A stretch of DNA of 64,000 bases from JAIQFV01 sp041494885 (GCA_041494885.1 JBGQBO010000006.1:101164-165163), one strand, 5' to 3'. Counted from the first letter of the stretch, positions 53,437 through 62,824 are shown. A program made the numbers and translations. Notes: generated by a model not told the origin, from the letters alone.

Positions 53437-53783
53437 GTCAAGATTGTTTGGTCCATCTCGACGCGAGCAATTTCGAAGAGGAAGTTCTGAAATCAACGGT
53501 ACCTGTGCTTGTTGACTTCTGGGCCCCCTGGTGCCCCCCCTGTCGCATGGTGTGCCCCTTGGTCGAAGAACTGTCAAGTGAATATGCCGGAAGAATCAAG
53601 GTCGCCAAGCTCAACACAGACGATTATCCAGAGGTTGCCCGGCGATACCGAATTTCCAGTATCCCAGCCCTTTTGATCTATGACGGTGGGCAGGTGCAGA
53701 ATATGATCGTCGGTGCATTGCCAAAATCAGAACTGAGGATGTTCGTCGAATCGGCTCTCCCCAAGGGACAAACCCATAGCTGA
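53433..53783 (+). CDS. trxA: Thioredoxin
   Basis: 116 residues, thioredoxin fold: PVLVDFWAPWCPPCRMVCPLVEELSSEY, then KVAKLNTDDYPEVARRYRISSIPALLIYDGG with the cis-Pro. The active site is WCPPC rather than the common WCGPC, which usually lowers reducing power or changes partners, as in some TlpA-like or specialised thioredoxins. It has no signal peptide. Its ATG overlaps the stop codon of the candidate selenoprotein frame by 4 nt. Confidence 0.93.
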   Translation: MSQDCLVHLDASNFEEEVLKSTVPVLVDFWAPWCPPCRMVCPLVEELSSEYAGRIKVAKLNTDDYPEVARRYRISSIPALLIYDGGQVQNMIVGALPKSELRMFVESALPKGQTHS

Positions 53784-54087
53784 TCGGGTTTCCATGAAAA
53801 GGTTTCAAAGCGTGGAGTGATGAGGCCATAAGGTGAGGATGACTCACCTCTTCCTCATGGATTCTGCAGTTCTGTTCTACCCTTTGCCACCATGATTTCC
53901 TTAAACAACTTCGTGGGGGACCCCACGTGGGGCCCATTGGAGGGGCCCATTGGGGACTGATCCCCAAGCGCAGCGTTTCCGCTCGACAGGAAGACTCAAA
54001 AAAATTTTCCCTTACTTCTCGCTTTTTCATTTAAGATTTAGACGATACGCAGTCTCCTCAAGCCATTCAAATCGAGGCTCACCGCCC
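53784..54087. other. Intergenic stretch before the M18 aminopeptidase
   Basis: No gene seen. A short palindrome GTGGGG/CCCCAC lies at 53913-53926, followed by two copies of GGGGCCCATTGG. Confidence 0.5.
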
Positions 54088-55518
54088 ATGAAAAAGTCAC
54101 CGCTCATTGGTGTGATATGTTGTCTTGCAATGGTTTCAATGTGTACAGCCGGTCTGGCTCAAGACGTGAGCATCTGGTCCACCAAGAAATCGGGATGGCA
54201 GGAGCTGGCTGAGGCCGACCGTGCTGGCCTGGACTCCCTGAATGAAGACTTCAAGCGGTTCCTAAATTCATCCAAGACTGAACTCATGGCCACGCGCGAA
54301 GCCATCCATCGCGCCCAATCGTCGGGCTTCGAACTCTTCACAGAGAAATCGGTGGTCACACCCGGCAAGAAGTTCATTTTTAATAACCGGGAACGGGCCT
54401 TGATCCTGGTCCTCATAGGGCAGGAACCCATCGCCCGTGGGTTGCATATTATCGGAACCCACATTGATTCACCCCGGCTCGAACTTAAAGCCCGCCCTTT
54501 TGTCTCCGCCAGCGGATTCACAATTTTGAAAACAACGTACCATGGGGGAATCAAGAAGTATCAATGGGCCAATGTCCCCCTTGCGCTGGTGGGTCGGATC
54601 GACCGGAAGGATGGAACCCACGTGGATGTCTCCATGGGCAACCAAGCCGGTGAACCCGTTTTCTTGATTCCCGACGTGGCTCCCCACGAAGATAAAGAAA
54701 TGCAGGATCGGAAATATACAGAGGTATTCAAGGGCGAGGAAATGGACCCGATTGCGGGATCCATCCCGGGCGACAACTCCACTCCTACTGAAACGGTCAA
54801 GGCGGTCCTCAAGAAGTACAACATTGAAGAGGAGGACTTTGTAAGCGCTGAGCTTCAATTGGTGCCCGCCACCTCGGCCGCCGATGTCGGCTGGGATAGA
54901 GGGCTCATCGGCTCGTACGGACAGGACGACAAACTCAGTTCCTTCTGCGCGCTCCGTGCGCTGCTTGACTTGGATTCTATTCCGAGACACACCGCGCTGG
55001 TTTATCTCACAGACAATGAAGAAAGCGGGTCCAATAACAATACCGGGGCCGACTCAACGTATCTCAGAGAGACGGTAGGACGTCTCCTCGCAGCGCAGTC
55101 GTCAGACCCCTTCAACGAAAACCATCTGCGAGAGGCCCTGCATGCCTCAAAAGCCATTTCTGCCGATGTGAATTTGGGCTTGAATCCGATCTTCCCTTCT
55201 ACGGCCGAGGTGACCAATACGGCACGCCTGGGTTTTGGGGTTTCTATAAAGCGCTACGGCCATGGATTTGATGCCAACTCTGAATTCATCGGGCAGATCA
55301 GGAAGATTCTCGATGACCACCATATCCCCTGGCAAACGCAAACTCCAAAGGTCGACGTTGGCTCCGGTGGAACGATCGGCGGGTTCTTGTCCCGGGAGGA
55401 AATTGAGGTGATCGACCTGGGCGTTCCGATCTTGTCAATGCATTCACCTTATGAGATCTCTTCGAAAGTGGATGTGTGGAACTTCTGGCGCTTGATGAAG
55501 GCGTTTCTTGGGGAATGA
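54088..55518 (+). CDS. Secreted M18 family aminopeptidase
   Basis: 476 residues from ATG 54088. A signal peptide (about 1-25, ending TAGLAQ) is present, which is unusual because M18 enzymes are normally cytoplasmic. The catalytic core is clear: HIIGTHIDSPRLELKARP (zinc His and Asp), the HGG in KTTYHGGIKKYQW, TDNEESGSNNNTGADSTYL (acid Glu pair) and the C-terminal LGVPILSMHSPYEISSKVDVW (zinc His). It removes N-terminal residues, probably Asp, Glu or Leu, from peptides. The long frame upstream of 54088 lacks family sequence. Confidence 0.88.
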   Translation: MKKSPLIGVICCLAMVSMCTAGLAQDVSIWSTKKSGWQELAEADRAGLDSLNEDFKRFLNSSKTELMATREAIHRAQSSGFELFTEKSVVTPGKKFIFNNRERALILVLIGQEPIARGLHIIGTHIDSPRLELKARPFVSASGFTILKTTYHGGIKKYQWANVPLALVGRIDRKDGTHVDVSMGNQAGEPVFLIPDVAPHEDKEMQDRKYTEVFKGEEMDPIAGSIPGDNSTPTETVKAVLKKYNIEEEDFVSAELQLVPATSAADVGWDRGLIGSYGQDDKLSSFCALRALLDLDSIPRHTALVYLTDNEESGSNNNTGADSTYLRETVGRLLAAQSSDPFNENHLREALHASKAISADVNLGLNPIFPSTAEVTNTARLGFGVSIKRYGHGFDANSEFIGQIRKILDDHHIPWQTQTPKVDVGSGGTIGGFLSREEIEVIDLGVPILSMHSPYEISSKVDVWNFWRLMKAFLGE

Positions 55519-55560
55519 AGGGGACATCGATTCAGTTCGTAAGCCACTACGGAGGTATTC

Positions 55561-56337
55561 ATGAGGCTCGTAGATCAGGTGGCGCTTGTTACAGGGGGTG
55601 GTCAGGGGATCGGACGTGCCATCGCTTTGGCGCTAGCTCGCGAAGGCGCCGCAATCTCCCTTTGTGGCCGCAATCCCAAACCGTTGGAAAAAGTCGCCAA
55701 AGAACTGGCCGAATTTGGTGTTCAGGTCCTGGTGACTGCTTGTGATGTCTCACGCGAGGGCGAGGTGATTCAGTTGGTGGACACGACAGCGGAGCGGTTG
55801 GGAGGGCTTACCATTCTCGTCAACAATGCGGGAGTGGCCGGACCCACCGCTTCGATTGCTGAACTGACGATGCAGGATTGGAACGAAACCATTGGAGTCA
55901 ATTTAACGGGCGCCTTCTTGTGCTCCCGGGCTGCGCTGAAATACATGGTCCCTCGTCGGCGCGGGAAAATCATTAATATTGCCTCTATCGCCGGAACGAG
56001 GGCCTATCCGCTCCGCGCCCCTTACTCGGTTTCCAAGTGGGGGATGCTGGGATTCAACCGGACTCTTGCAGCAGAGCTGGGAGAGTTCAACATTCAGGTG
56101 AATGCCATCTGCCCAGGACCCGTCCGGGGAGAACGGATGCAAACCGTTATTGAACGTCGCGCCACCGAAATGGGGTTGGGGATCGATGAGGTTGAACAAT
56201 ACTACATCGCTTCAACTACATTGAAGAAGTTCGTGGATCCCGAACACATCGCGGAGCAGGTTTTGCTGCTGACGTCACCCTCCGGAGACTCAACCACAGG
56301 ACAGGTGTTCACCATCGATTGCGGGTTCGGTCTTTAA
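55561..56337 (+). CDS. Short-chain dehydrogenase/reductase (FabG-like)
   Basis: 258 residues with TGGGQGIGRAIALALAREGAAI (NAD(P) loop), NNAGVAG, the catalytic Ser in IINIASIAGTRAYP and YSVSKWG (Tyr and Lys). C-terminal VFTIDCGFGL is typical. It reduces or oxidises a carbonyl/alcohol; the Asn at position about 40 after GRN suggests NADP(H) preference, not proven. GGAGG is 6 nt before the ATG. It follows the M18 gene by 42 nt. Confidence 0.9.
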   Translation: MRLVDQVALVTGGGQGIGRAIALALAREGAAISLCGRNPKPLEKVAKELAEFGVQVLVTACDVSREGEVIQLVDTTAERLGGLTILVNNAGVAGPTASIAELTMQDWNETIGVNLTGAFLCSRAALKYMVPRRRGKIINIASIAGTRAYPLRAPYSVSKWGMLGFNRTLAAELGEFNIQVNAICPGPVRGERMQTVIERRATEMGLGIDEVEQYYIASTTLKKFVDPEHIAEQVLLLTSPSGDSTTGQVFTIDCGFGL

Positions 56338-56546
56338 GGCCTCGCCGTACATGGATCTCAGAAATCGGCCCATCTACTTTTCGCTTGAGGCAGTGAAAAA
56401 ATAATCTTCCTTGGGGTTGTCACGCTCCCCATTCTTCACCGCGCGTCAGGCTCACCAAAATCAATGTCAGGATCCGTTGGAACCTTCACCCTGCGTTCCG
56501 AAGTGATTCATTTGCCCTCGCCTTATTCATCCTTCAGAATTCTGGC

Positions 56547-57092
56547 TCAGGCAGGACGACCGGCCACTTGAGTGCCTAGTAAATTCTTCACTACGCCGAG
56601 CGCTTTTTCATAATCCGGATGATTGGCAACCTCGGGAACATATTCAACGTGCTGGATAGTATCCTTGTCATCAACCACAAAGATCGCGCGGCTGTCGATG
56701 TGAAGCTCCTTGATCAGGGTCCCATAAGCCTCGGAAAATGAGCGGTCATAGTAATCCGAGACCACCTTGATTTTGTCGATCCCTGCGGCTCCACACCACC
56801 GTTTTTGGGCGAAAGGAAGATCGACGCTCACGGTGACAATTTCCACTTTGTCACCGAGCTTCGCGGCTTCCTGATTAAACCGTCGTGTTTGGGCATCGCA
56901 AACCGGGGTATCGAGCGAGGGAACCACGCTGATCAGACGAATCTTGCCCTTTGTATCGGTGAGCGTGAACGGTTGTAAGTCCTGGTTGCGGACGGTGAAA
57001 TTCGGTGCCCTATCCCCCACTTTCAATTCCGGCCCGATTAGAGTCATTGGATTTCCCCTCATGGTCGTGCCCTTCGGCCGTTCCGTAGCCAT
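56547..57092 (-). CDS. tpx: Thiol peroxidase
   Basis: 181 residues from ATG 57092, which has AGGAG about 8 nt upstream. TTGs further up give a longer frame without family sequence. Tpx marks are GNPMTLIGPELKVGDRAPNFT, LISVVPSLDTPVCDAQTRRFN (peroxidatic Cys), LPFAQKRWCGAAGIDKI (resolving Cys) and IDSRAIFVVDD. It is an atypical 2-Cys peroxiredoxin that reduces peroxides with thioredoxin, which is present 3 kb away. Confidence 0.95.
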   Translation of the reverse strand: MATERPKGTTMRGNPMTLIGPELKVGDRAPNFTVRNQDLQPFTLTDTKGKIRLISVVPSLDTPVCDAQTRRFNQEAAKLGDKVEIVTVSVDLPFAQKRWCGAAGIDKIKVVSDYYDRSFSEAYGTLIKELHIDSRAIFVVDDKDTIQHVEYVPEVANHPDYEKALGVVKNLLGTQVAGRPA

Positions 57093-57364
57093 AAGAATCT
57101 CTCCTGTCCCTGGACTCATCTCGAGAACGGTGTACAGCTTCTCACTCAAGGATAAATCCAGTGTAAACGTAGATTGTTGTTAGTGGTTAAAATCTGAGTG
57201 TTCATTTTAACCCATTCTGCGGATTTTGCAACCCCCCTGGAGAACGAGGCAACTTGACAATCCACAGAGTTCTCGATATTTTGAGCTGACCCGTGAAGAA
57301 ATTAAATGCAGAGCGGCGAGCCTCGTCGCCCTGCTAATGGACACATTGAGGATTTGAGGTGGAC

Positions 57365-57691
57365 ATGGCCGATCTGAAACTGAGTGACGTGAGAAGGTTT
57401 GCAATCGAACAGGAAGCATCAATCCTTATGAAATCACCCTCTCACGAAAGGGCAGCTGAGGTTTCCAGGCATGGGATCATTCAATGGGTTAGGACTGCAC
57501 AGGAAGCAGACCAGGAATGGTTGCTGACTCCTGTTGACATTCGGTTTGAAGAAATTCTGGCCAATGCAGAGGAATTCGTAATTCAAAGACCCCAAACCAA
57601 GGCTCTGATTTGCAATCGTGAAAAATTCACCTCTCTTCTGGCTCCAAAGGTTGGGGCCCCTGTCTCCTCGACACACGGTGAGGAAGAATAG
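57365..57691 (+). CDS. Hypothetical protein
   Basis: 108 residues from ATG 57365 (GAGG 5 nt upstream). ADLKLSDVRRFAIEQEASILMKSP, then AAEVSRHGIIQWVRTAQEADQEWLLTPVDIRFEEILANAEEFVIQ: amphipathic and helical, with an EEFVI and KALICNREKF tail. I recognise no family. Composition is protein-like, and it lies 388 nt before the AAA+ gene in the same orientation. Confidence 0.55.
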   Translation: MADLKLSDVRRFAIEQEASILMKSPSHERAAEVSRHGIIQWVRTAQEADQEWLLTPVDIRFEEILANAEEFVIQRPQTKALICNREKFTSLLAPKVGAPVSSTHGEEE

Positions 57692-58079
57692 ACCCCGCAT
57701 ACCCCCTTCACTTTACATCCCCTGCCAGAGACTCCGAGGACGAATCTGCGCGAAATGGATGTCACCGGGATATCCCCTTGGTTCGAAGGCCCGCAACATT
57801 GTGGAACTTCCTTGTAATTGATCCTTCTAAAATAATCTGCCTCCCCGAAGATAGAACCTAGCATCCTTCATTGGTTGTTTTTTCATCACCCAACATGACA
57901 TGTGACTCACATTGAAACATAAAGGCCTTGTTATCTTATTCCAGCTCTCATACTAAATTAAGTTATTTCTTATGTTTAAGACAAGAATTCAATACTGGCA
58001 TACAAGTTGCTTGTGAACATTGTGAAAGACGGTGGATGGGTAGGAAGCAGTCTTAGATCGATGCTTTAAGGAGTCCGCC
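57692..58079. other. Regulatory region of the AAA+ gene
   Basis: No gene. It holds a perfect dyad at 57900-57912 (ATGTGA, C, TCACAT) and, about 83 bp further on, a sigma-54 promoter at 57996-58011. AT content rises between 57920 and 57995. Confidence 0.6.
57996..58011 (+). promoter_or_regulatory. Sigma-54 (-24/-12) promoter
   Basis: TGGCAT (57996-58001), a 5-nt spacer and TTGCT (58007-58011) match the consensus except for the last base of the -24 box. Transcription would start at about 58022, 58 nt before the ATG. The upstream dyad at 57900-57912 is at the right distance for an enhancer-binding protein. Confidence 0.7.
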
Positions 58080-59285
58080 ATGGAAATTCAAACCACAGCA
58101 ACCCCAATCAATCAACTCTCCGAACTTAACCCTGATCTGCGGAGCACGCAGATCCAAGACTTCGAAGACAAACTTCAAGATCGAGTGGTCGGTCAGGACC
58201 GTGCAGTCCGGCGCATGTCAGACCTGTTCCAGATCTACCAGGCAGGAATGACCGTTCCCGGCCGCCCGATTGGAAACCTTCTGTTTCTTGGCCCGACCGG
58301 CTCGGGAAAAACGCGCCTGGTCGAAGCGGCCGCCGAGGTCTTGTTTGGTGACACCAACGCCTATGTCAAGATCGACTGCGGAGAGTTTCAACACAGTCAT
58401 GAGATTGCTAAGCTTGTGGGATCTCCTCCGGGGTATCTGGGCCATCGCGAAACTCAACCAGCGTTGACCCAGGAAGCGCTCGATCGATTTCACACGGATC
58501 GGATGAAGCTCACCCTCGTCCTGTTTGACGAGATTGAGAAGGCGAGCGACTCGCTCTGGAAATTACTACTCGGAATCCTCGACAAAGCCACCCTCACACT
58601 GGGTGATAACCGTCGTGTCGATTTCTCGAAATGCATCATTATCATGACATCGAATTTGGGCGGCGGAGAAATCAGCCGCATGATGATGGGGACCGGGCTG
58701 GGTTTTGCCACCGCACAACAGAAATACGATTCCCCGGAGACGGATGAGTTCATTTACCGGACCGCGCTGGAGTCAGCCAAGCGGAAGTTTTCTCCTGAGT
58801 TCATGAACCGCCTCGACAAAGTTATCGTGTTCCGTCCCTTGAAGGCAGAGCACCTCTCTAAGATCCTGGACATCGAGATAAGCTATGTGCAGCAGCGCAT
58901 TTTGAATTCCCAGTCGGAGAACAAATTTGTTTTCCATTGCTCTGAAGCCGCGCGGGAATTCCTCCTGAAAGAAGGGACGGACCCGCAGTACGGTGCCCGC
59001 CCTCTTAAGCGGACCATCGAGCGGCACATCGTATTTCCGCTGGCTAATCTCACAGCGACGAGGCAAATTGCGCTGGGGGACTTTATCCAGGTGGATTACC
59101 GTTCCAACACCAACCGGCTCGTGTTCCTGAAGGCCCAAGAAGGCGCCATAATCCACACCCCGACAATCCAAACGGTCGCCACAGCGGAATGCACCGAGGC
59201 CCAAGCGGAGGTGGCTGCACCCGCACATGCAACCGCTGAAGAAAAGCCCCATGTGTTTCCCTATTCGAAACTGAAGATTCAATAA
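58080..59285 (+). CDS. Single-ring AAA+ ATPase, ClpA/ClpB D2-like
   Basis: 401 residues, start ATG 58080 with AAGGAG 6 nt upstream. Walker A is LGPTGSGKT (about 70-78), Walker B LVLFDE (about 146-151), then TSNLGGGEIS, the SPEFMNRLDKVIVF segment and sensor 2 in YGARPLKRTIER. It is built like the D2 ring of ClpA/B (the C-terminal D2-small domain follows), without the N-domain and D1 ring, so it is shorter than any classical Clp chaperone. L207-G208-F209 sits where ClpA and ClpX have the IGF/L loop that binds ClpP, so coupling to a protease is possible. The tail (about 370-401) is Ala/Glu rich. Expression probably depends on sigma-54. Confidence 0.88.
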   Translation: MEIQTTATPINQLSELNPDLRSTQIQDFEDKLQDRVVGQDRAVRRMSDLFQIYQAGMTVPGRPIGNLLFLGPTGSGKTRLVEAAAEVLFGDTNAYVKIDCGEFQHSHEIAKLVGSPPGYLGHRETQPALTQEALDRFHTDRMKLTLVLFDEIEKASDSLWKLLLGILDKATLTLGDNRRVDFSKCIIIMTSNLGGGEISRMMMGTGLGFATAQQKYDSPETDEFIYRTALESAKRKFSPEFMNRLDKVIVFRPLKAEHLSKILDIEISYVQQRILNSQSENKFVFHCSEAAREFLLKEGTDPQYGARPLKRTIERHIVFPLANLTATRQIALGDFIQVDYRSNTNRLVFLKAQEGAIIHTPTIQTVATAECTEAQAEVAAPAHATAEEKPHVFPYSKLKIQ

Positions 59286-59743
59286 CCTTGAATCTCTTAA
59301 CCCTCGGGCACTGAATCGAACCAGGGAGAGAGAAGGACCTAACCGGGCCCCGAAGAGAGGGGCCAGCCTTTCTCTTCTTTGGAAGTCAGACAGTCTTCAA
59401 TTCCGGATCCTCCACCCGCATTAACACTGTAGGGTCGCTTTACTAAATCCCCGACATTTTAAGGATACTTGCCGAGCCGGCTCTCCACACATTGAGGATG
59501 TCTTCCCCAAAAGAAATAGCGCCCTAATGGACCTGAGTTTTCAGGATTTTACTCTAGGATGGTTGAGTGGGCGCTCGCTTTGCAGACCCAAAGCCTCCTG
59601 GCCCACTGATTACGAAGGTCTTCTCCATTTCTTAGAGGTCTTCAAGAGGAGACAGTCAAAATTTCTCGTGTCTTATGAGTTCGCCCCCCTCTCCCAATCC
59701 AAATCTCAAGATTCAGGCAGAATCTCTATAAAAAATTGGCTAG

Positions 59744-59784
59744 GGGTATATCTATTAGAGCTTTATCATACCCTTTATTGTCGA
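59744..59784. repeat. Conserved inverted-repeat element, copy A
   Basis: GGGTATAT at 59744 and ATACCC at 59768-59773 bound a 41-nt element ending TCGA (59781-59784). It aligns without gaps to copy B at 62913-62953. It lies 0.5 kb before the first secreted Ig-repeat gene. Confidence 0.5.
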
Positions 59785-60133
59785 AATAGGAACCTTCAAT
59801 GAAGGATCCTCCCACGCTCATTCTGAAACACAGAGCCCTGAGTAGTGAATTCTCCTGATACACCCTTAACACATCCGGACATCACTCCGCCAGCCATGCA
59901 AGTTGCTTTCTTGTCCCCTTAAATCCTGGCCCGCTTCCACGTCCCCACAATGTCGCTTCCCCGCTTGACTCCTGACTACGCCAACTGCGCAAGCTGTTTA
60001 ACACGTTATCGTTAGACTAGTAATTCCGGTTCCATCACCCTTCTTGATTATCGCTATTCTCCAATCCCGAGTTATCGAAGTTAGTTGCCGCAGAATCTCA
60101 CCATAACGTTAAATTTACCACCAAACATGCGTT

Positions 60134-60149
60134 TGGCACTCCGCCTGCC
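60134..60149 (+). promoter_or_regulatory. Possible sigma-54 promoter
   Basis: TGGCAC, a 5-nt spacer and CTGCC keep the GG and GC at correct spacing, but the -12 box is weak. It lies 142 nt before the ATG of the secreted protein. Confidence 0.35.
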
Positions 60150-60291
60150 CTAGAAGGAACGTACTTCCAAACCGCCGAGCTATTTGGAGGTGCGATTCTC
60201 ACCCGCGGATTAAGGGTGACGGAGGGCGAAACAAAATACCTACTGCCTAGACGCTCTTGTAAATTAGAGAAAACAAAAAAAGGAGACTTTT

Positions 60292-62763
60292 ATGAACTTC
60301 AATTTGAACGATCGAACCAGTCAGAGGCTGCAATGGGCGTCACGGGTTGTGGCGTTACTTGTGCTAGTCACGTTCGCTTTGACGAGCGCATCACTGGCCC
60401 AGCTGCCTATCCCTCTATCAACGCAGTTTGACATCACGGGCTTCCTCCAGGAGGCCACGCTGGCTACCCCAGGTGACGCACACTCAGGAGGCACGTTGAA
60501 AGTAAACGGCCACCTTGTGACCGTGCCTCGGGAAACCATTGTGATTCTCCCGGCTAACGCACTCACGTGGCAGGAACTCTTTGCTCAAGCGCCTGCCCCG
60601 TACACGAATGTCGCGACGGGCATGGCCATGGCCGACGTTCCGACGCCTCTCACCACCTATGAGTTCCAGGTCGTGGGAAATCGCATCGGGGACACCTACA
60701 TTGCCGGGCTCATTTACATCTCCCAGCAGGGCCTGAATGCGGGTGCGGGCTACATTAACTATATCGACTACAGTCTCGGTGAGATGCGAGTTGGGGGCGT
60801 AATCGGGGATCAAACCACCGGTGCCCGCTTGCGAATCAACGACCCGACCGGAAAGTTCGGCCGGCTGATGTCGCCGGACATCCGCTTTACCCTCGATCCC
60901 GATAACCCGACCATCATGTCTGGAACTGGCTTCCCCATGTGTCTGCCGCGCGTCACAGCAGACCCGACGGTTGCCGGTAACGCAGACGATCCCCTGTGCC
61001 CCCTAGGCAATCGGCCGAGGGATTTGACAGGTAACTTTGTGGGTAACTTCACCACCAACGATCCGGTGGCATTTCCGGGTGTACCGCCGGACGCGACCAA
61101 ACAGGCACCCTTCGAGGTGGGTGATTATGTCATCTACGCGGGAACGCTCGTTACAGATAACGCTGCGGCTCCCACCGTGGGCCCCAACCCCGGATCGGCC
61201 AGTACTTACATCTCTGCTCACACAATCACCAACAACACCGCCATCTTCACCATGCCGGGAACCAATCCTGCCTATGTGGAGACCGATGTGTTCATTCTGG
61301 GCACCGGAGGCCTGACAGTCCTAGGCGCCGGCGAGGCAACGATCCGAACCCGGTTCGAGGGTATGACCACCGATGTGAACCGGAACATCCACCTTTATGC
61401 CATTGATGTAGACCCCACAACTGGAGCCACGTCGGATCGTGACTGGGGCACCATTGGTGTGGATCAAGGTCCCCCCGCGGGTGCGGTGAAAGGCCGTTGG
61501 CGCTTCCGTCCCCCCTGTGCCGTCTTTGGGACAGTTCCAGCAAAACCTGACAAGCAATGCGTCATGAACGCGATTGGCACCTTCCTGCCGGCGCCAAGAG
61601 AAATGCGGGCTGTGATCGAAGGGCAACAGGGACAGAACCCCGCCAGCCCCACCGCGGTCACCTCCGCCAACGGGCTCTTTTACGGGCAGTACCACGCACC
61701 CATCCTTGAGTACATCTTCCCGGAGAACATCCCCGGAAGCCCAGTCGTGCCGAACAACTTTGAGAGCTTCCCCTTCCTGGCCTGTGGCGGATATACCTCG
61801 TCTGCAGGGACCATTGGAGGGCAGCTCAATCCCTGGCCCGGTGCAGCGGCTCCGACCGTTGTGAATTGCCCTGGGGCCATTACGGCACCAGTTGCCAACG
61901 CCGGCATAGCCCAGACGGTGGCCTCCGGTGCGCCCGTGACACTCGACGGCAGCGCCTCCACGGGAACAGCCCCCTTGACATTCGCTTGGACCCAAGCCGC
62001 CACAGATCCTATCCAGGTGCTCCTCACCAGTGCTGGCTCCAACGCGACCTTCACGGCGCCCAGTGTGGCAGCGACGACAGTGCTGAACTTCACCCTGACG
62101 GTGACGAATAGTGCTGGCTCCTCCTCTGCCTCCGTAACGGTCACGGTCAACCATGCAGCAGCTCCGACCGTCACGGCTCCTGCACCCCTGACAGTGCTTT
62201 CCGGAACGCCGGTGACTTTGACAGCCACTTGCAGCGATCCTCAAGGGCTGGCGTGCACCTTCAGCTGGCTTCAGACGGCGCCAGCGGCACCAATCGTCAT
62301 CAACCCCAATCCCCACAGCGGCGCGACGATCAGCTTCACCCTTACGCTGCCGGTGGGCACGACCACCAACACCGTACTCAGCTTCACGGTGACGGCGACG
62401 AACTCTGCGGGTGTCAGCTCGGCACCGCAATCGACCTCGGTGACTGTGAAACCTTCCCCGGACGCTGTCATCATCACCTCAGCAGTGTACCGGACCTCCA
62501 AGCAGAGGCTGGACCTCACCGTTTCATCGTCAGTCATCAGCCCGAACGTGATCCTGACCTTACAGCCTTACGTCACGACCTCAGGAGCCACCTTCGACCC
62601 CAGGAGTTTGGGAAACAACGTGTTAACCAACAACGGTGGTGGTCTCTACGTCATGACCTTAGTGGGAGCGCCTGAGCCGGCTATTCCACCGGCAACGCCA
62701 CTGAGAGTCAACTCCAATCTGGGAGGGAGCGGTACTTCAGCGCTGACCCTCATACGGCAGTGA
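60292..62763 (+). CDS. Secreted protein with PKD-type Ig-like domains
   Basis: 823 residues. AAAAGGAG precedes the ATG. A signal peptide runs to about 37 (ALTSASLAQ). The N-terminal about 500 residues form a beta-rich domain of unknown family, with repeated VGDYVIYAGTLV and TVLGAGEATIRTRFEG strands and several Cys pairs. Two Ig-like/PKD-type modules follow (about 540-630: VANAGIAQTVASGAPVTLDGSASTGTAPLTFAWTQ; about 635-725: PLTVLSGTPVTLTATCSD), then a C-terminal beta domain (DAVIITSAVYRTSKQRLDLTVSS) of a kind often found at the end of surface proteins. A role as a surface or adhesion protein is inferred. It ends at a strong terminator. Confidence 0.85.
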   Translation: MNFNLNDRTSQRLQWASRVVALLVLVTFALTSASLAQLPIPLSTQFDITGFLQEATLATPGDAHSGGTLKVNGHLVTVPRETIVILPANALTWQELFAQAPAPYTNVATGMAMADVPTPLTTYEFQVVGNRIGDTYIAGLIYISQQGLNAGAGYINYIDYSLGEMRVGGVIGDQTTGARLRINDPTGKFGRLMSPDIRFTLDPDNPTIMSGTGFPMCLPRVTADPTVAGNADDPLCPLGNRPRDLTGNFVGNFTTNDPVAFPGVPPDATKQAPFEVGDYVIYAGTLVTDNAAAPTVGPNPGSASTYISAHTITNNTAIFTMPGTNPAYVETDVFILGTGGLTVLGAGEATIRTRFEGMTTDVNRNIHLYAIDVDPTTGATSDRDWGTIGVDQGPPAGAVKGRWRFRPPCAVFGTVPAKPDKQCVMNAIGTFLPAPREMRAVIEGQQGQNPASPTAVTSANGLFYGQYHAPILEYIFPENIPGSPVVPNNFESFPFLACGGYTSSAGTIGGQLNPWPGAAAPTVVNCPGAITAPVANAGIAQTVASGAPVTLDGSASTGTAPLTFAWTQAATDPIQVLLTSAGSNATFTAPSVAATTVLNFTLTVTNSAGSSSASVTVTVNHAAAPTVTAPAPLTVLSGTPVTLTATCSDPQGLACTFSWLQTAPAAPIVINPNPHSGATISFTLTLPVGTTTNTVLSFTVTATNSAGVSSAPQSTSVTVKPSPDAVIITSAVYRTSKQRLDLTVSSSVISPNVILTLQPYVTTSGATFDPRSLGNNVLTNNGGGLYVMTLVGAPEPAIPPATPLRVNSNLGGSGTSALTLIRQ

Positions 62764-62778
62764 GTTAGTCTGTCCCTC

Positions 62779-62824
62779 GCCGGTCGAAGAGCAGCGAATC
62801 TGCTCTTCGACCGGCTTCTTTTTT
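62779..62824 (+). terminator. Strong rho-independent terminator
   Basis: A 16-bp perfect stem (62779-62794 with 62800-62815) has a 5-nt loop and is followed by a T-rich run (TTCTTTTTT). It lies 16 nt after the secreted gene's stop. Confidence 0.95.

Larger units (their letters stand above)
59286..60291. other. Long intergenic stretch before the secreted Ig-repeat gene
   Basis: One kilobase without a supported gene. It holds the conserved element at 59744-59784 and a sigma-54-like site at 60134-60149. The rest shows no recognisable structure. Confidence 0.5.

Noticed and set aside
59527..59802. 91-codon frame before the first secreted protein
   Set aside because: Not protein-like over most of its length. 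Its end overlaps repeat element copy A, which explains the similarity to a peptide at 62.9 kb.
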